Made by a program: the position numbers and the translations under genes. Of a DNA stretch of 64,000 nucleotides, positions 54,348 to 61,859 are shown in pieces. Under the pieces are notes generated by a model. It saw nothing but the letters and a program-made list of their open reading frames with translations. It had not been told where the DNA came from and made no database searches. Source of the stretch: Rhodopseudomonas palustris (GTDB lineage Bacteria > Pseudomonadota > Alphaproteobacteria > Rhizobiales > Xanthobacteraceae). How positions within the stretch are numbered: the stretch's first letter is position 1; each line of letters begins with the position of its first letter. The stretch spans positions 62,001-126,000 of the forward strand of contig NZ_QYYD01000011.1 in assembly GCF_003591005.1 (NCBI RefSeq), in the 5' to 3' direction.

Positions 54348-55532
54348 ATGGACATGACCGATTCAACAATCACGATTTCGTCTGCTGCGGCATCGCCGGT
54401 CGATCCGCGGTCTGATCGCGGCGACACTCGCGTCCCATCGCAGCCGGAGGAGGGGATCGCCCTCTGCCTATCCGGCGGCGGCTACCGCGCCATGGTGTTT
54501 CACATCGGCGCGCTGTGGCGGTTGTACGAGACCGGCTATCTGCGGAAGCTGAAACGGATCTCCAGCGTCTCGGGCGGATCGATCACCGCCGGTCTGCTGG
54601 GCTTGAAATGGCGCGACCTGAGCTTCGCGGCCGGTTCGACTTCGACAGAGTTCGTGCCGAAGGTCGTAGCGCCGCTGCGTGCCTTCGCAAGTACCACGAT
54701 CGACGTCGGTGCGATTCTGCGGGGGGTACTCCCCGGCACGTCAGTCGGCGACGAGATCGCCAAGGCTTATGACCGCGGATTGTTCGACGGCGCAACACTG
54801 CAGAACTTGCCGGATTCGCCGCGTTTCGTGATCAACGCGACCAGCGTGCAGTCCGGCGCGCTGTGGCGTTTTTCCAAGCCGTATATGCGCGACTATCGGG
54901 TTGGCGAAGTGAGGCAGCCCAGGGTCGAACTGGCCAAGGCGGTGGCGGCCTCGTCGGCGTTCCCGCCGATGCTGTCGCCGTTCCAGCTGTCGCTTGATCC
55001 GGCGGACTTCGTGCCGAACACCGGCGACGACCTGCAGCGCCCGCCTTATACCAGCCGGGCTGTGCTTACCGATGGCGGCGTCTACGATAATCTCGGGCTG
55101 GAGACGGCGTGGAAGCGCTACACTACAATTCTAGTCAGCGACGCCGGCGGTCAGATGGCGCCGGAGGAAGCGCCGAAGACGGACTGGGCGCGGCATGCGT
55201 ATCGCGTGCTCAACCTAGTCGACAATCAGGTCCGCGCGCTACGCAAGCGGCAGGTGATCGATTCGTTCGAGGCGAAGATCCGAAGCGGCACCTATTGGGG
55301 CATCCGCACCGATATCGCCGACTATGGGATCGGTCCGGACGCGCTCGACTGCCCACACGACCGCACCATGAAGCTCGCCGAGATTGCGACCCGGCTCGCA
55401 GCCCTCGACGATGTGACCCAGGATCGGTTGATCAATTGGGGTTACGCCGTGTGCGATGCTGCACTGCGCCGCTGGGTCGATCCGACGCTGACGAGACCGC
55501 TGGATTTCCCCTATCCGCACGCCAAGGTGTGA
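54348..55532 (+). CDS. Patatin-like phospholipase, first gene of a three-gene cassette
   Basis: ATG at 54348, six bases after AAAGGGGC, gives 394 residues. The patatin fold is clear: oxyanion-hole loop CLSGGGYRA (42-48), nucleophile Ser75 in SSVSGGS (a G-to-S variant of GxSxG) and catalytic Asp242 in TDGGVYDN. There is no signal peptide, so it acts in the cytoplasm and would attack membrane phospholipids from inside, as patatin effectors of abortive-infection systems do. The next two genes, a subtilisin and a metallo-beta-lactamase protein, follow on the same strand at 83 and 65 bases. Confidence 0.93.
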   Translation: MDMTDSTITISSAAASPVDPRSDRGDTRVPSQPEEGIALCLSGGGYRAMVFHIGALWRLYETGYLRKLKRISSVSGGSITAGLLGLKWRDLSFAAGSTSTEFVPKVVAPLRAFASTTIDVGAILRGVLPGTSVGDEIAKAYDRGLFDGATLQNLPDSPRFVINATSVQSGALWRFSKPYMRDYRVGEVRQPRVELAKAVAASSAFPPMLSPFQLSLDPADFVPNTGDDLQRPPYTSRAVLTDGGVYDNLGLETAWKRYTTILVSDAGGQMAPEEAPKTDWARHAYRVLNLVDNQVRALRKRQVIDSFEAKIRSGTYWGIRTDIADYGIGPDALDCPHDRTMKLAEIATRLAALDDVTQDRLINWGYAVCDAALRRWVDPTLTRPLDFPYPHAKV

Positions 55533-55560
55533 GCGGAGCCGAGTGCAGGATTGTACCATA

Positions 55561-55596
55561 GGCAGCGTACAAGGCTGCGTACAAGGCAGCGTACAG
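55561..55596. repeat. Three 12-base tandem repeats
   Basis: GGCAGCGTACAA, GGCTGCGTACAA and GGCAGCGTACAG stand head to tail in the gap between the patatin and subtilisin genes, just before the ribosome binding site GGAAGGAG (55603-55610). Confidence 0.85.
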
Positions 55597-55615
55597 GCTG
55601 CCGGAAGGAGCGCGC

Positions 55616-57814
55616 ATGGTCGACGACGGCGTGTCCGGCAAGAAATCATGGCCGTATTCCCAGGACGGGCGACCGACGCAGTTTCCACTGCCGAAGGATC
55701 TGCTCGAGACGATCCTGTTGGGCCCCGCCGACGACCGCCGCGTGCTGCAGGACTCGCCTCTGCTCGGCGATGTCTGGGCCGCCTATGCGCTCGATCCCGG
55801 CAATACGCAGGACGTACTGATCACTCCGCATCGTGCCGCAACGGCTGCGGACGTCGCCAATCTGATTCCCGACGGCCGCGATATCTGGGACGCGACGCGT
55901 AACACCTTGGGGCTGCCCAGGCCGATACCGCGAGAGAAAACGTTCGAATACGATCCCAGCACAGATACCAGGACAGAAGAGCTTCCGAGCGCCAAGGTCG
56001 CCTATCTGCAAGGACTGGTGGCGGCTGAACTGTATTTCGACGAAGTGCTTTGCATCCTGGTGCCGTTGACGCAATGGTGGCGGCTGCCGCAGGTCAGGGA
56101 CCGCATCGAACAGTTGCAGCCGCGGGTGCCGCAACTACGCGAGCTGCTGCTGTCGCCGAGCTCGACGTTCGTAAGGACGGACCAGCAGAGCTACAACGAC
56201 TACTCATCCTTGGAACGCTACGTTGCCCTGGCGGGCCTGATCTTCTGGATCGGTCGGCTCCAACGGCCCTCCGCTCCAGCGACCGCACCGGCCAAAGCAG
56301 GTCGGCAGCCTGCCTTGCCGCCGTTGCCGCCGCCGCTGACTGCAGACCAGACCGTTGCGTTGTACATGCCCCATGTCGACGAAATCATCGCCGGAATGAT
56401 CGAACTATACGGGATTGTTCAGAGCAACCATGACAGGTTGTTCGCGAAGCTGCGCAATCAAGACGACGCGGATGCATATCGCGACGGCGAGCAGGAAGGC
56501 TTCATCTTTCAGGTTTCGCTCAACCGCAAGGCGACGACCGCGCTCGATCGCTCGGTACCGTCGGTGAAGGGCGACGCGGCGGCGTCCCTGTTCAAGGTCA
56601 AGTGCAACAAGATCGTGTGGGCGGTGATCGATTCCGGGATCGACCGCACCCATCCGGCGTTCGACGTCGACGACCCCGGTCTGGACGCCGCCGCCGATGC
56701 CAGAACGCCGGACTCGCGGATCATCAAAACGTTCGATTTTACCCGCATCCGCGAGATCATCAGCAGCCGCGCCCGCGATCTCGCCCCGGCCGATGTTGCA
56801 GCCATTGCCAACGCGGTCGGACTGACCGACGAAAAGGTTGCCGGCTATCTCGACGAGATCGCCCGCGACTTCCGCGACAAGCGGCCGATCAACTGGGCCA
56901 AAGTCGAGAAGCTGATCACCTTGAAGAACATCCCCGAGCCGGCCAATCCGCACGGCACCCACGTCGCCGGGATTATCGGCGCGAACGGCAATGCGTTTCG
57001 AAACGCCAAGCTCCGGGAAGATAAACTGAAGGAAGCGGCCGACTCGCAAGCGCAGGGCGTTGCGGCGGCCGCCACGACGACGAGGCCGAAAACGAAGATC
57101 ATCAGCTACGACGGGATGTGCCCGGACATCCGGCTGTACGACTTCCGCGTGCTGAGCAAATCCGACGACAACACGGAATTTGCGGTGATTTCCGCGCTCC
57201 AATACATCCGCTACGTCAATGAGCGGCACAATTTCATCAACATCCACGGCGTCAATCTGAGCCTGTCGATCCCGCACGACGTCCGCAATTTCGCTTGCGG
57301 CCGCACGCCGGTGTGCAACGAGTGCGAACGGCTGGTCGAAAGCGGAGTGGTCGTCGTCGCCGCCGCCGGCAATCGCGGCTTTCAGAAATACGAGACGGCG
57401 CAGGGGCCGGTCGAGAACTACGCCGCCTTCAGTATTACCGATCCCGGCAACAGCGAAAGCGTCATCACCGTCGGCTCGACGCATGGCAACTGGCCGCACA
57501 CCTACGGCGTTAGTTTCTTCTCCAGCCGCGGCCCGACCGGCGACGGCCGGCTGAAGCCCGATCTGGTGGCACCGGGCGAACGCGTGCAGTCGACCGTGAA
57601 GGACAAACAGTGGGCGCCGGAGTCCGGCACCAGCATGGCGGCGCCGCATGTCAGCGGGGCGGCCGCGATGCTGCTGGCGCGCTACGACGAATTGGTCGGC
57701 CAGCCGCGGCGCGTCAAACAAATCCTGTGCGACAGCGCCACCGATCTCGGACGCGAGCGAAGTTTCCAGGGGCACGGCATGCTCGACGTGCTGCGCGCGC
57801 TGCAGTCGATCTGA
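55616..57814 (+). CDS. Cytoplasmic S8 (subtilisin-type) protease with long N-terminal extension
   Basis: The 732-residue product follows GGAAGGAG. The catalytic domain covers about 330-725: Asp339 in WAVIDSGIDRTHP, His446 in NPHGTHVAGI, oxyanion Asn586 in VAAAGNRGF and Ser673 in SGTSMAAPHVSG, all present. Large inserts lie between Asp and His (about 350-440, helical). Residues 1-330 match no domain I know and include a helical part (LYFDEVLCILVPLTQWWRLP) and a Pro-rich linker. No signal peptide is visible, so it is probably an intracellular regulated protease acting on its neighbours or on infected-cell targets. Confidence 0.93.
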   Translation: MVDDGVSGKKSWPYSQDGRPTQFPLPKDLLETILLGPADDRRVLQDSPLLGDVWAAYALDPGNTQDVLITPHRAATAADVANLIPDGRDIWDATRNTLGLPRPIPREKTFEYDPSTDTRTEELPSAKVAYLQGLVAAELYFDEVLCILVPLTQWWRLPQVRDRIEQLQPRVPQLRELLLSPSSTFVRTDQQSYNDYSSLERYVALAGLIFWIGRLQRPSAPATAPAKAGRQPALPPLPPPLTADQTVALYMPHVDEIIAGMIELYGIVQSNHDRLFAKLRNQDDADAYRDGEQEGFIFQVSLNRKATTALDRSVPSVKGDAAASLFKVKCNKIVWAVIDSGIDRTHPAFDVDDPGLDAAADARTPDSRIIKTFDFTRIREIISSRARDLAPADVAAIANAVGLTDEKVAGYLDEIARDFRDKRPINWAKVEKLITLKNIPEPANPHGTHVAGIIGANGNAFRNAKLREDKLKEAADSQAQGVAAAATTTRPKTKIISYDGMCPDIRLYDFRVLSKSDDNTEFAVISALQYIRYVNERHNFINIHGVNLSLSIPHDVRNFACGRTPVCNECERLVESGVVVVAAAGNRGFQKYETAQGPVENYAAFSITDPGNSESVITVGSTHGNWPHTYGVSFFSSRGPTGDGRLKPDLVAPGERVQSTVKDKQWAPESGTSMAAPHVSGAAAMLLARYDELVGQPRRVKQILCDSATDLGRERSFQGHGMLDVLRALQSI

Positions 57815-57879
57815 TCGCACCGCGGTTGCCGGACCGGGCGACGCCGCCCTGCGAGATGGCTTGGTGATGGAGAGCGCGG

Positions 57880-59148
57880 ATGATCTTCAGTCTGGAAGTC
57901 TTGCCTGCGGGAAAGGGTGACTGCCTGCTGCTGCATTATGGGAGCAGCGATCGGCCCCGCCTGATGCTGATCGACGGCGGTCCGGCCGGTGTCTACCAGA
58001 ACGCTTTGAAGGACCGGCTCACCCAGCTCTGGACCAGTCGTCGAGACACGCTGGACGATGGCGCCGGCCTTCCGATCGACGTGGTGCTGGTCAGTCACAT
58101 CGACGATGACCACATTCACGGCATCATCGAACTGGCGGAAGAGCAGCAGGACAACAACCCGGATCTACGGGTGAGTGTCACCAGCCTCTGGCACAACAGT
58201 TTCGATGACCTGCTGAACACCAATCAGGTGCCGAGCGGTCCCAGCGCTCCGATTTTGGCCGGCATTGATGGGACGGAGTTCTCAGCGTTGCAGCCGCAGA
58301 GCCCGGACGAGGCGGAACTGTTGCACCTTCTCGCCAGCGTCCCGCAGGGACGCAATCTACGCAAGCTCAGCAAGGCGCTGGATTGGAGTCCGAACGACAT
58401 CTCGGGTGGCGACCTGATCATGGCCGCAGCGGGCGCCGAGCCGGTCGAGGTGGACGGCCTGATGGTGACGGTGATCGGCCCGATGCGCGAGGAATTGCTG
58501 GCACTGCAGAAGCAGCATGACAAATGGATCAAGGAACAGATCAGACTGGGACGGCCGATCACGGCCGAGGCTGTCCTGGCAGCCTACAGCGACACTTCGG
58601 TGCCCAACCTGTCGAGCATCGTGTTGCTGGTGGAGTTCAACGGCGGCAGCATGCTGCTGACGGGGGATGCAAGCGGCGACAAAATCCTGGAGGGATTGGA
58701 AATGGCCAGCCGGCTCGGCAAGCCCGGAGAGCAGGCGTCCGGTCTTCCTGAAGTTCTCGAAGTCGATATCCTCAAGATGCAGCACCATGGCAGCGACCGC
58801 AATGTCGATTCGGATTTCTTCCAGCGGATCACCGCCCGGCACTATGTTTTCTCCGGGGACGGCAAGCATGGCAATCCGGAACGTGCGACGTTGCAGATGC
58901 TGCTTGGCGCTCGTGGCACGGACGACGACTATGCCATCCATCTGACCTACGAGATCGCCGACATCGATGCGGAGCGCGCCGCAGAATGGCTCAGGAAACA
59001 GCCGCGCAACGTTGGCGCGGAATGGCCGGCCGAGGATCTCAGCCTTGCGGCGCTGTTCGACGCGCATCCCGACTTCAAGGCCAAGGTGCAGATCGTACAG
59101 CCCGGCCAGCCGCATCTCCTCGATCTGCTGGAGCCGGTCGAGAACTGA
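57880..59148 (+). CDS. ComEC-like metallo-beta-lactamase-fold hydrolase, third gene of the cassette
   Basis: ATG at 57880 after GGAGAG gives 422 residues. It starts FSLEVLPAGKGDCLLLHYGS and LMLIDGG. The metal-site motif is VSHIDDDHIHG (His73, Asp75, Asp77, His78), the HxDxDH variant of ComEC/Rec2-type MBL proteins. Later metal ligands are in MLLTGDASGD and LKMQHHGSDRN. Between them is a helical insertion of about 130 residues. No signal or membrane segment is visible. A nuclease, phosphodiesterase or peptide hydrolase activity is possible; context suggests a partner of the protease. Confidence 0.9.
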   Translation: MIFSLEVLPAGKGDCLLLHYGSSDRPRLMLIDGGPAGVYQNALKDRLTQLWTSRRDTLDDGAGLPIDVVLVSHIDDDHIHGIIELAEEQQDNNPDLRVSVTSLWHNSFDDLLNTNQVPSGPSAPILAGIDGTEFSALQPQSPDEAELLHLLASVPQGRNLRKLSKALDWSPNDISGGDLIMAAAGAEPVEVDGLMVTVIGPMREELLALQKQHDKWIKEQIRLGRPITAEAVLAAYSDTSVPNLSSIVLLVEFNGGSMLLTGDASGDKILEGLEMASRLGKPGEQASGLPEVLEVDILKMQHHGSDRNVDSDFFQRITARHYVFSGDGKHGNPERATLQMLLGARGTDDDYAIHLTYEIADIDAERAAEWLRKQPRNVGAEWPAEDLSLAALFDAHPDFKAKVQIVQPGQPHLLDLLEPVEN

Positions 59149-59408
59149 GTGCGCCATGGGGTCTGTGGCTCTGTTCGAGCAGGCCGCCATGTTCGCGGAC
59201 TGCAGCCGGCGTCACGTCCCGCGCCAACATATTTGTTGCCAAGGCAACTGATCTATGAGAACTGTTCTGAACAAGAGCGACCAAGTCGCCGTGTTCGGGA
59301 GGAAGCATGTTCGGCAATTCGGCCGGCAAATGTCGCGTTGTGCCCAACGGCAACGACTTGGCGGCGCACCGATTATGCGCGCGGGCTGAACGCGCGCGGC
59401 CAGACGTG
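59149..59408. other. Convergent gap with an orphan MarR-type palindrome
   Basis: The 260 bases between the convergent MBL and marR genes hold the palindrome GTTGCC-AA-GGCAAC (59235-59248) and a 44-codon frame from ATG 59254 that looks non-coding or remnant. No terminator with a T run was seen. Confidence 0.45.
59235..59248. promoter_or_regulatory. MarR-type operator-like palindrome (orphan)
   Basis: TTGTTGCC-AA-GGCAACTGA has perfect six-base arms and the look of MarR-family operators of aromatic-acid genes. It lies where no start codon is near, between convergent genes. Confidence 0.35.
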
Positions 59409-59954
59409 TCACGCGTCGCCGGTGACGGCACCGAGATTGTTGTGCAGCCTGCGCAGCAGATCGATCAGCACTTCCTGCTCAGCCGCATCGAGGCACGACA
59501 TCAGCCGCCGCTCGCGATCGAGCGCGGCGACGATCACCTTGTCATGGGTAGCGCGGCCCTTGGGGCTCAGCGAGATGGAATGGCTGCGGCCGTCGTTCGG
59601 GTCGGTGCGGATCACAATCAGTCCGCGCTGCTGCATGTCAGCCAGCGTGCGGCTGACCGGGCCCTTGTTGAAGCCGATCACCTGGCAGATCCGCGACGCC
59701 GCGATGCCCGGCTCGATCGCCAGCAGCGACATGATGCGCCACTCGGTGACGTTGACCCCGAATTCGCGCTGATAGAACGCCGTGGCGCTGTTGGACAGCT
59801 TGTTGGCGATGAAGGTGATGAAAGCCGGCACGTAGCGTTCGAGGTCGAGTGTCGGCGCGCTCGCCGCCAGTGTCGCGGCGGGATTGCGTCGTGATTTTCT
59901 AGGAGGCGAACCGGACATGGCGCTTTCGAAAGCTGGCGGCAGGTGAGCAGACAT
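59409..59954 (-). CDS. MarR-family transcriptional regulator
   Basis: ATG at 59954 gives 181 residues; ATG at 59918 (169 residues) is an equally possible start. The winged helix-turn-helix is clear: YQREFGVNVTEWRIMSLLAI, recognition helix RICQVIGFNKGPVSRTLADM, wing TDPNDGRSHSISLSPKG, and the C-terminal dimer helices. It lies divergent from the CYP199A gene with about 63 bases between start codons, so it very likely controls that operon in response to an aromatic acid. Candidate sites are the palindrome GCTTTCGAAAGC at 59922-59933 and the CAAGTGC direct repeats at 59977 and 59990. Confidence 0.92.
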   Translation of the reverse strand: MSAHLPPAFESAMSGSPPRKSRRNPAATLAASAPTLDLERYVPAFITFIANKLSNSATAFYQREFGVNVTEWRIMSLLAIEPGIAASRICQVIGFNKGPVSRTLADMQQRGLIVIRTDPNDGRSHSISLSPKGRATHDKVIVAALDRERRLMSCLDAAEQEVLIDLLRRLHNNLGAVTGDA

Positions 59955-60017
59955 AAGGACACGCGCGCACGGTTCACAAGTGCCGAATGCAAGTGCGTTG
60001 ATGAAAGGGAGGACGAG

Positions 60018-61256
60018 ATGACTGCAACCCAAGCTGCGTCGCCGGCCACGGCGCCGACCGGCGTGCCGGCGCCGATTCCGCATCTTTCGATCGATCCGTT
60101 CTCGATGGAGTTCTTCACCGATCCCTATCCGGACCAGCAAGCGATGCGGGACGCCGGCCCGGTGGTCTATCTCGACAAATGGAAGGTCTATGGCGTCGCA
60201 CGCTACGCCGAAGTCTATGCGGTGCTCAACGATCCGCAGACGTTCTGCTCGAGCCGCGGCGTCGGGCTCAGCGACTTCAAGAAGGAGAAGCCCTGGCGGC
60301 CGCCGAGCCTGATCCTCGAGGCCGATCCGCCGGCGCATACCCGCACCCGCGCGGTGCTCAGCAAGGTGCTGTCGCCGGCGACGATGAAGCGGCTGCGTGA
60401 TAGTTTCGCGGCGGCAGCGGACGCGAAGATCGACGAGCTGCTGGCGCGCGGCGGCAGCATCGATGCGATCGCCGATCTGGCCGAGGCCTATCCGCTGTCG
60501 GTGTTTCCCGACGCGATGGGGCTGAAGCAGGAGGGCCGCGAGAACCTGCTGCCTTACGCCGGACTGGTGTTCAATGCATTCGGCCCGCCGAACGAGCTAC
60601 GCCAGTCCGCGATCGAGCGCTCGGCGCCGCATCAGGCCTATGTCAACGAGCAATGCCAGCGGCCGAGCCTCGCGCCGGGCGGGTTCGGCGCCTGCATCCA
60701 CGCATTCACCGACAGCGGCGAGATCACCCCGGACGAAGCGCCGCTGCTGGTGCGCTCGCTGCTGTCGGCCGGGCTCGATACCACGGTGAACGGCATCGGC
60801 GCGGCGATGTATTGCCTGGCGCGGTTTCCGGAGGAGCTTGCGCGGCTGCGCGCCGATCCGGCGCTGGCGCGCAACGCCTTCGAGGAGGCGGTGCGGTTCG
60901 AAAGCCCGGTGCAGACCTTCTTCCGCACCACGACGCGCGACGTCGAGATCGGCGGCGGCATGATCGGCGAGGGCGAGAAGGTGCTGATGTTCCTCGGCTC
61001 CGCCAATCGCGACCCGCGACGCTGGGACCAGCCGGACCGCTATGACATCACCCGCAAGACGTCCGGCCATGTCGGCTTCGGCTCGGGCATCCATATGTGC
61101 GTCGGCCAGCTCGTCGCGCGGCTGGAAGGCGAGGTGGTGCTCGCGGCGATGGCCCGCAAGGTCAAGACGATCGAGATCGCCGGGCCGGTCAAGCGCCGCT
61201 TCAACAACACGCTGCGCGGGCTGGAAAGCCTGCCGTTGCAACTGACACCGGCCTAA
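60018..61256 (+). CDS. Cytochrome P450 of family CYP199A (para-substituted benzoate oxidase)
   Basis: ATG at 60018 after AAAGGGAGG gives 412 residues. P450 marks are the I-helix AGLDTTVNG (251-259), ExxR in FEEAVRF, and haem-ligand Cys361 in FGSGIHMCVG. The positions I recall as binding the substrate carboxylate and ring in CYP199A2 of R. palustris are matched: Arg94, Ser97, Phe185, Phe188 and Ser247. That enzyme demethylates 4-methoxybenzoate and oxidises related para-substituted benzoates. Its ferredoxin is encoded next. Control by the divergent MarR is likely. A 207-base repeat element starts on the base after the stop codon. Confidence 0.95.
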   Translation: MTATQAASPATAPTGVPAPIPHLSIDPFSMEFFTDPYPDQQAMRDAGPVVYLDKWKVYGVARYAEVYAVLNDPQTFCSSRGVGLSDFKKEKPWRPPSLILEADPPAHTRTRAVLSKVLSPATMKRLRDSFAAAADAKIDELLARGGSIDAIADLAEAYPLSVFPDAMGLKQEGRENLLPYAGLVFNAFGPPNELRQSAIERSAPHQAYVNEQCQRPSLAPGGFGACIHAFTDSGEITPDEAPLLVRSLLSAGLDTTVNGIGAAMYCLARFPEELARLRADPALARNAFEEAVRFESPVQTFFRTTTRDVEIGGGMIGEGEKVLMFLGSANRDPRRWDQPDRYDITRKTSGHVGFGSGIHMCVGQLVARLEGEVVLAAMARKVKTIEIAGPVKRRFNNTLRGLESLPLQLTPA

Positions 61257-61463
61257 GAGCCTGGCCGACGATGCGCCCTTTGATAGCAGGCACTTTCATT
61301 TCCCCGCGTCATGCCCGGCCTTGTGCCGGGCATCCACGCCTTGCTGCCGGAGATCCAAAAAAAGGCGTGGATGGCCGGGACAAGCCCGGCCATGACAGAA
61401 TTTGTGAGCGATTAACCGAGTGAAATGGGGCCGAGAAATCGCCCTTAGGTTTGAGTGAGGCTC
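61257..61463. mobile_element. Composite MITE-like element, copy 2 (207 bases)
   Basis: It begins GAGCCTGGCC immediately after the P450 stop codon and ends GTGAGGCTC, two bases before the ferredoxin gene's GAGGAG ribosome binding site. It shares both flanks and the central family A palindrome with 44625-44833. It encodes no protein. Confidence 0.7.
61308..61396. repeat. Family A palindromic repeat (inside composite element 2)
   Basis: GTCATGCCCGGCCTTGTGCC ... GGCGTGGATGGCCGGGACAA ... GGCCATGAC; the loop differs from copy 44676 (GCCGGAGATCCAAAAA). Confidence 0.86.
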
Positions 61464-61475
61464 CGAGGAGAAGCG

Positions 61476-61796
61476 ATGCCGACGATTACTTTCATTTTGC
61501 CGGATGGCCGCAGCGAAGTCGCCGAGGCCGCAGTCGGTGACAGCGTGATGTACGCGGCGCTGAGCCAGGGGCTGGACGGCATCGTCGCAGAATGCGGCGG
61601 CAACGCCGTGTGCGCCACCTGCCACGTCTATGTCGAGGAGGGCCTGAGCAAGCTGCCGCCGGTCGACGGCAACGAAGACGATCTGCTCGACGGCACGGCC
61701 GCGGAGCGGCTGCCGACCAGCAGGCTGTCGTGCCAGATCAAGCTCAACGACGATCTCGACGGGCTGGTGGTGCGGATTCCGGACCGTCAGTTCTGA
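61476..61796 (+). CDS. pux: [2Fe-2S] ferredoxin, palustrisredoxin type
   Basis: ATG at 61476 after GAGGAGAAG gives 106 residues. The cluster cysteines are Cys40, Cys46, Cys49 (AECGGNAVCATCHV) and Cys86 (SRLSCQIKL), the adrenodoxin/putidaredoxin spacing. It carries electrons from a ferredoxin reductase, not encoded here, to the P450 upstream. In R. palustris the ferredoxin next to CYP199A2 has this role. It should be co-transcribed with the P450 gene, but a 207-base palindromic element lies between them and may lower its expression. Confidence 0.94.
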   Translation: MPTITFILPDGRSEVAEAAVGDSVMYAALSQGLDGIVAECGGNAVCATCHVYVEEGLSKLPPVDGNEDDLLDGTAAERLPTSRLSCQIKLNDDLDGLVVRIPDRQF

Positions 61797-61859
61797 ACTA
61801 AACGTCGCCGGCAACGACCGGCGGCGTCACCAACGAACAATCACTTCAGGGAGAGAGTC

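Noticed and set aside
54348-55532. Patatin considered as a CBASS effector (CapV-like)
   Set aside because: No cyclic-oligonucleotide synthase, E1/E2-like or HORMA gene lies nearby, so CBASS is not supported.
55561-55596. Tandem repeats considered as a CRISPR remnant
   Set aside because: Units of 12 bases are head to tail without spacers; this is a short tandem repeat, not an array.
61802-61826. Hairpin between the ferredoxin and binding-protein genes considered as a terminator
   Set aside because: Short stem with a mismatch and no T tract; noted as a minor structure only.
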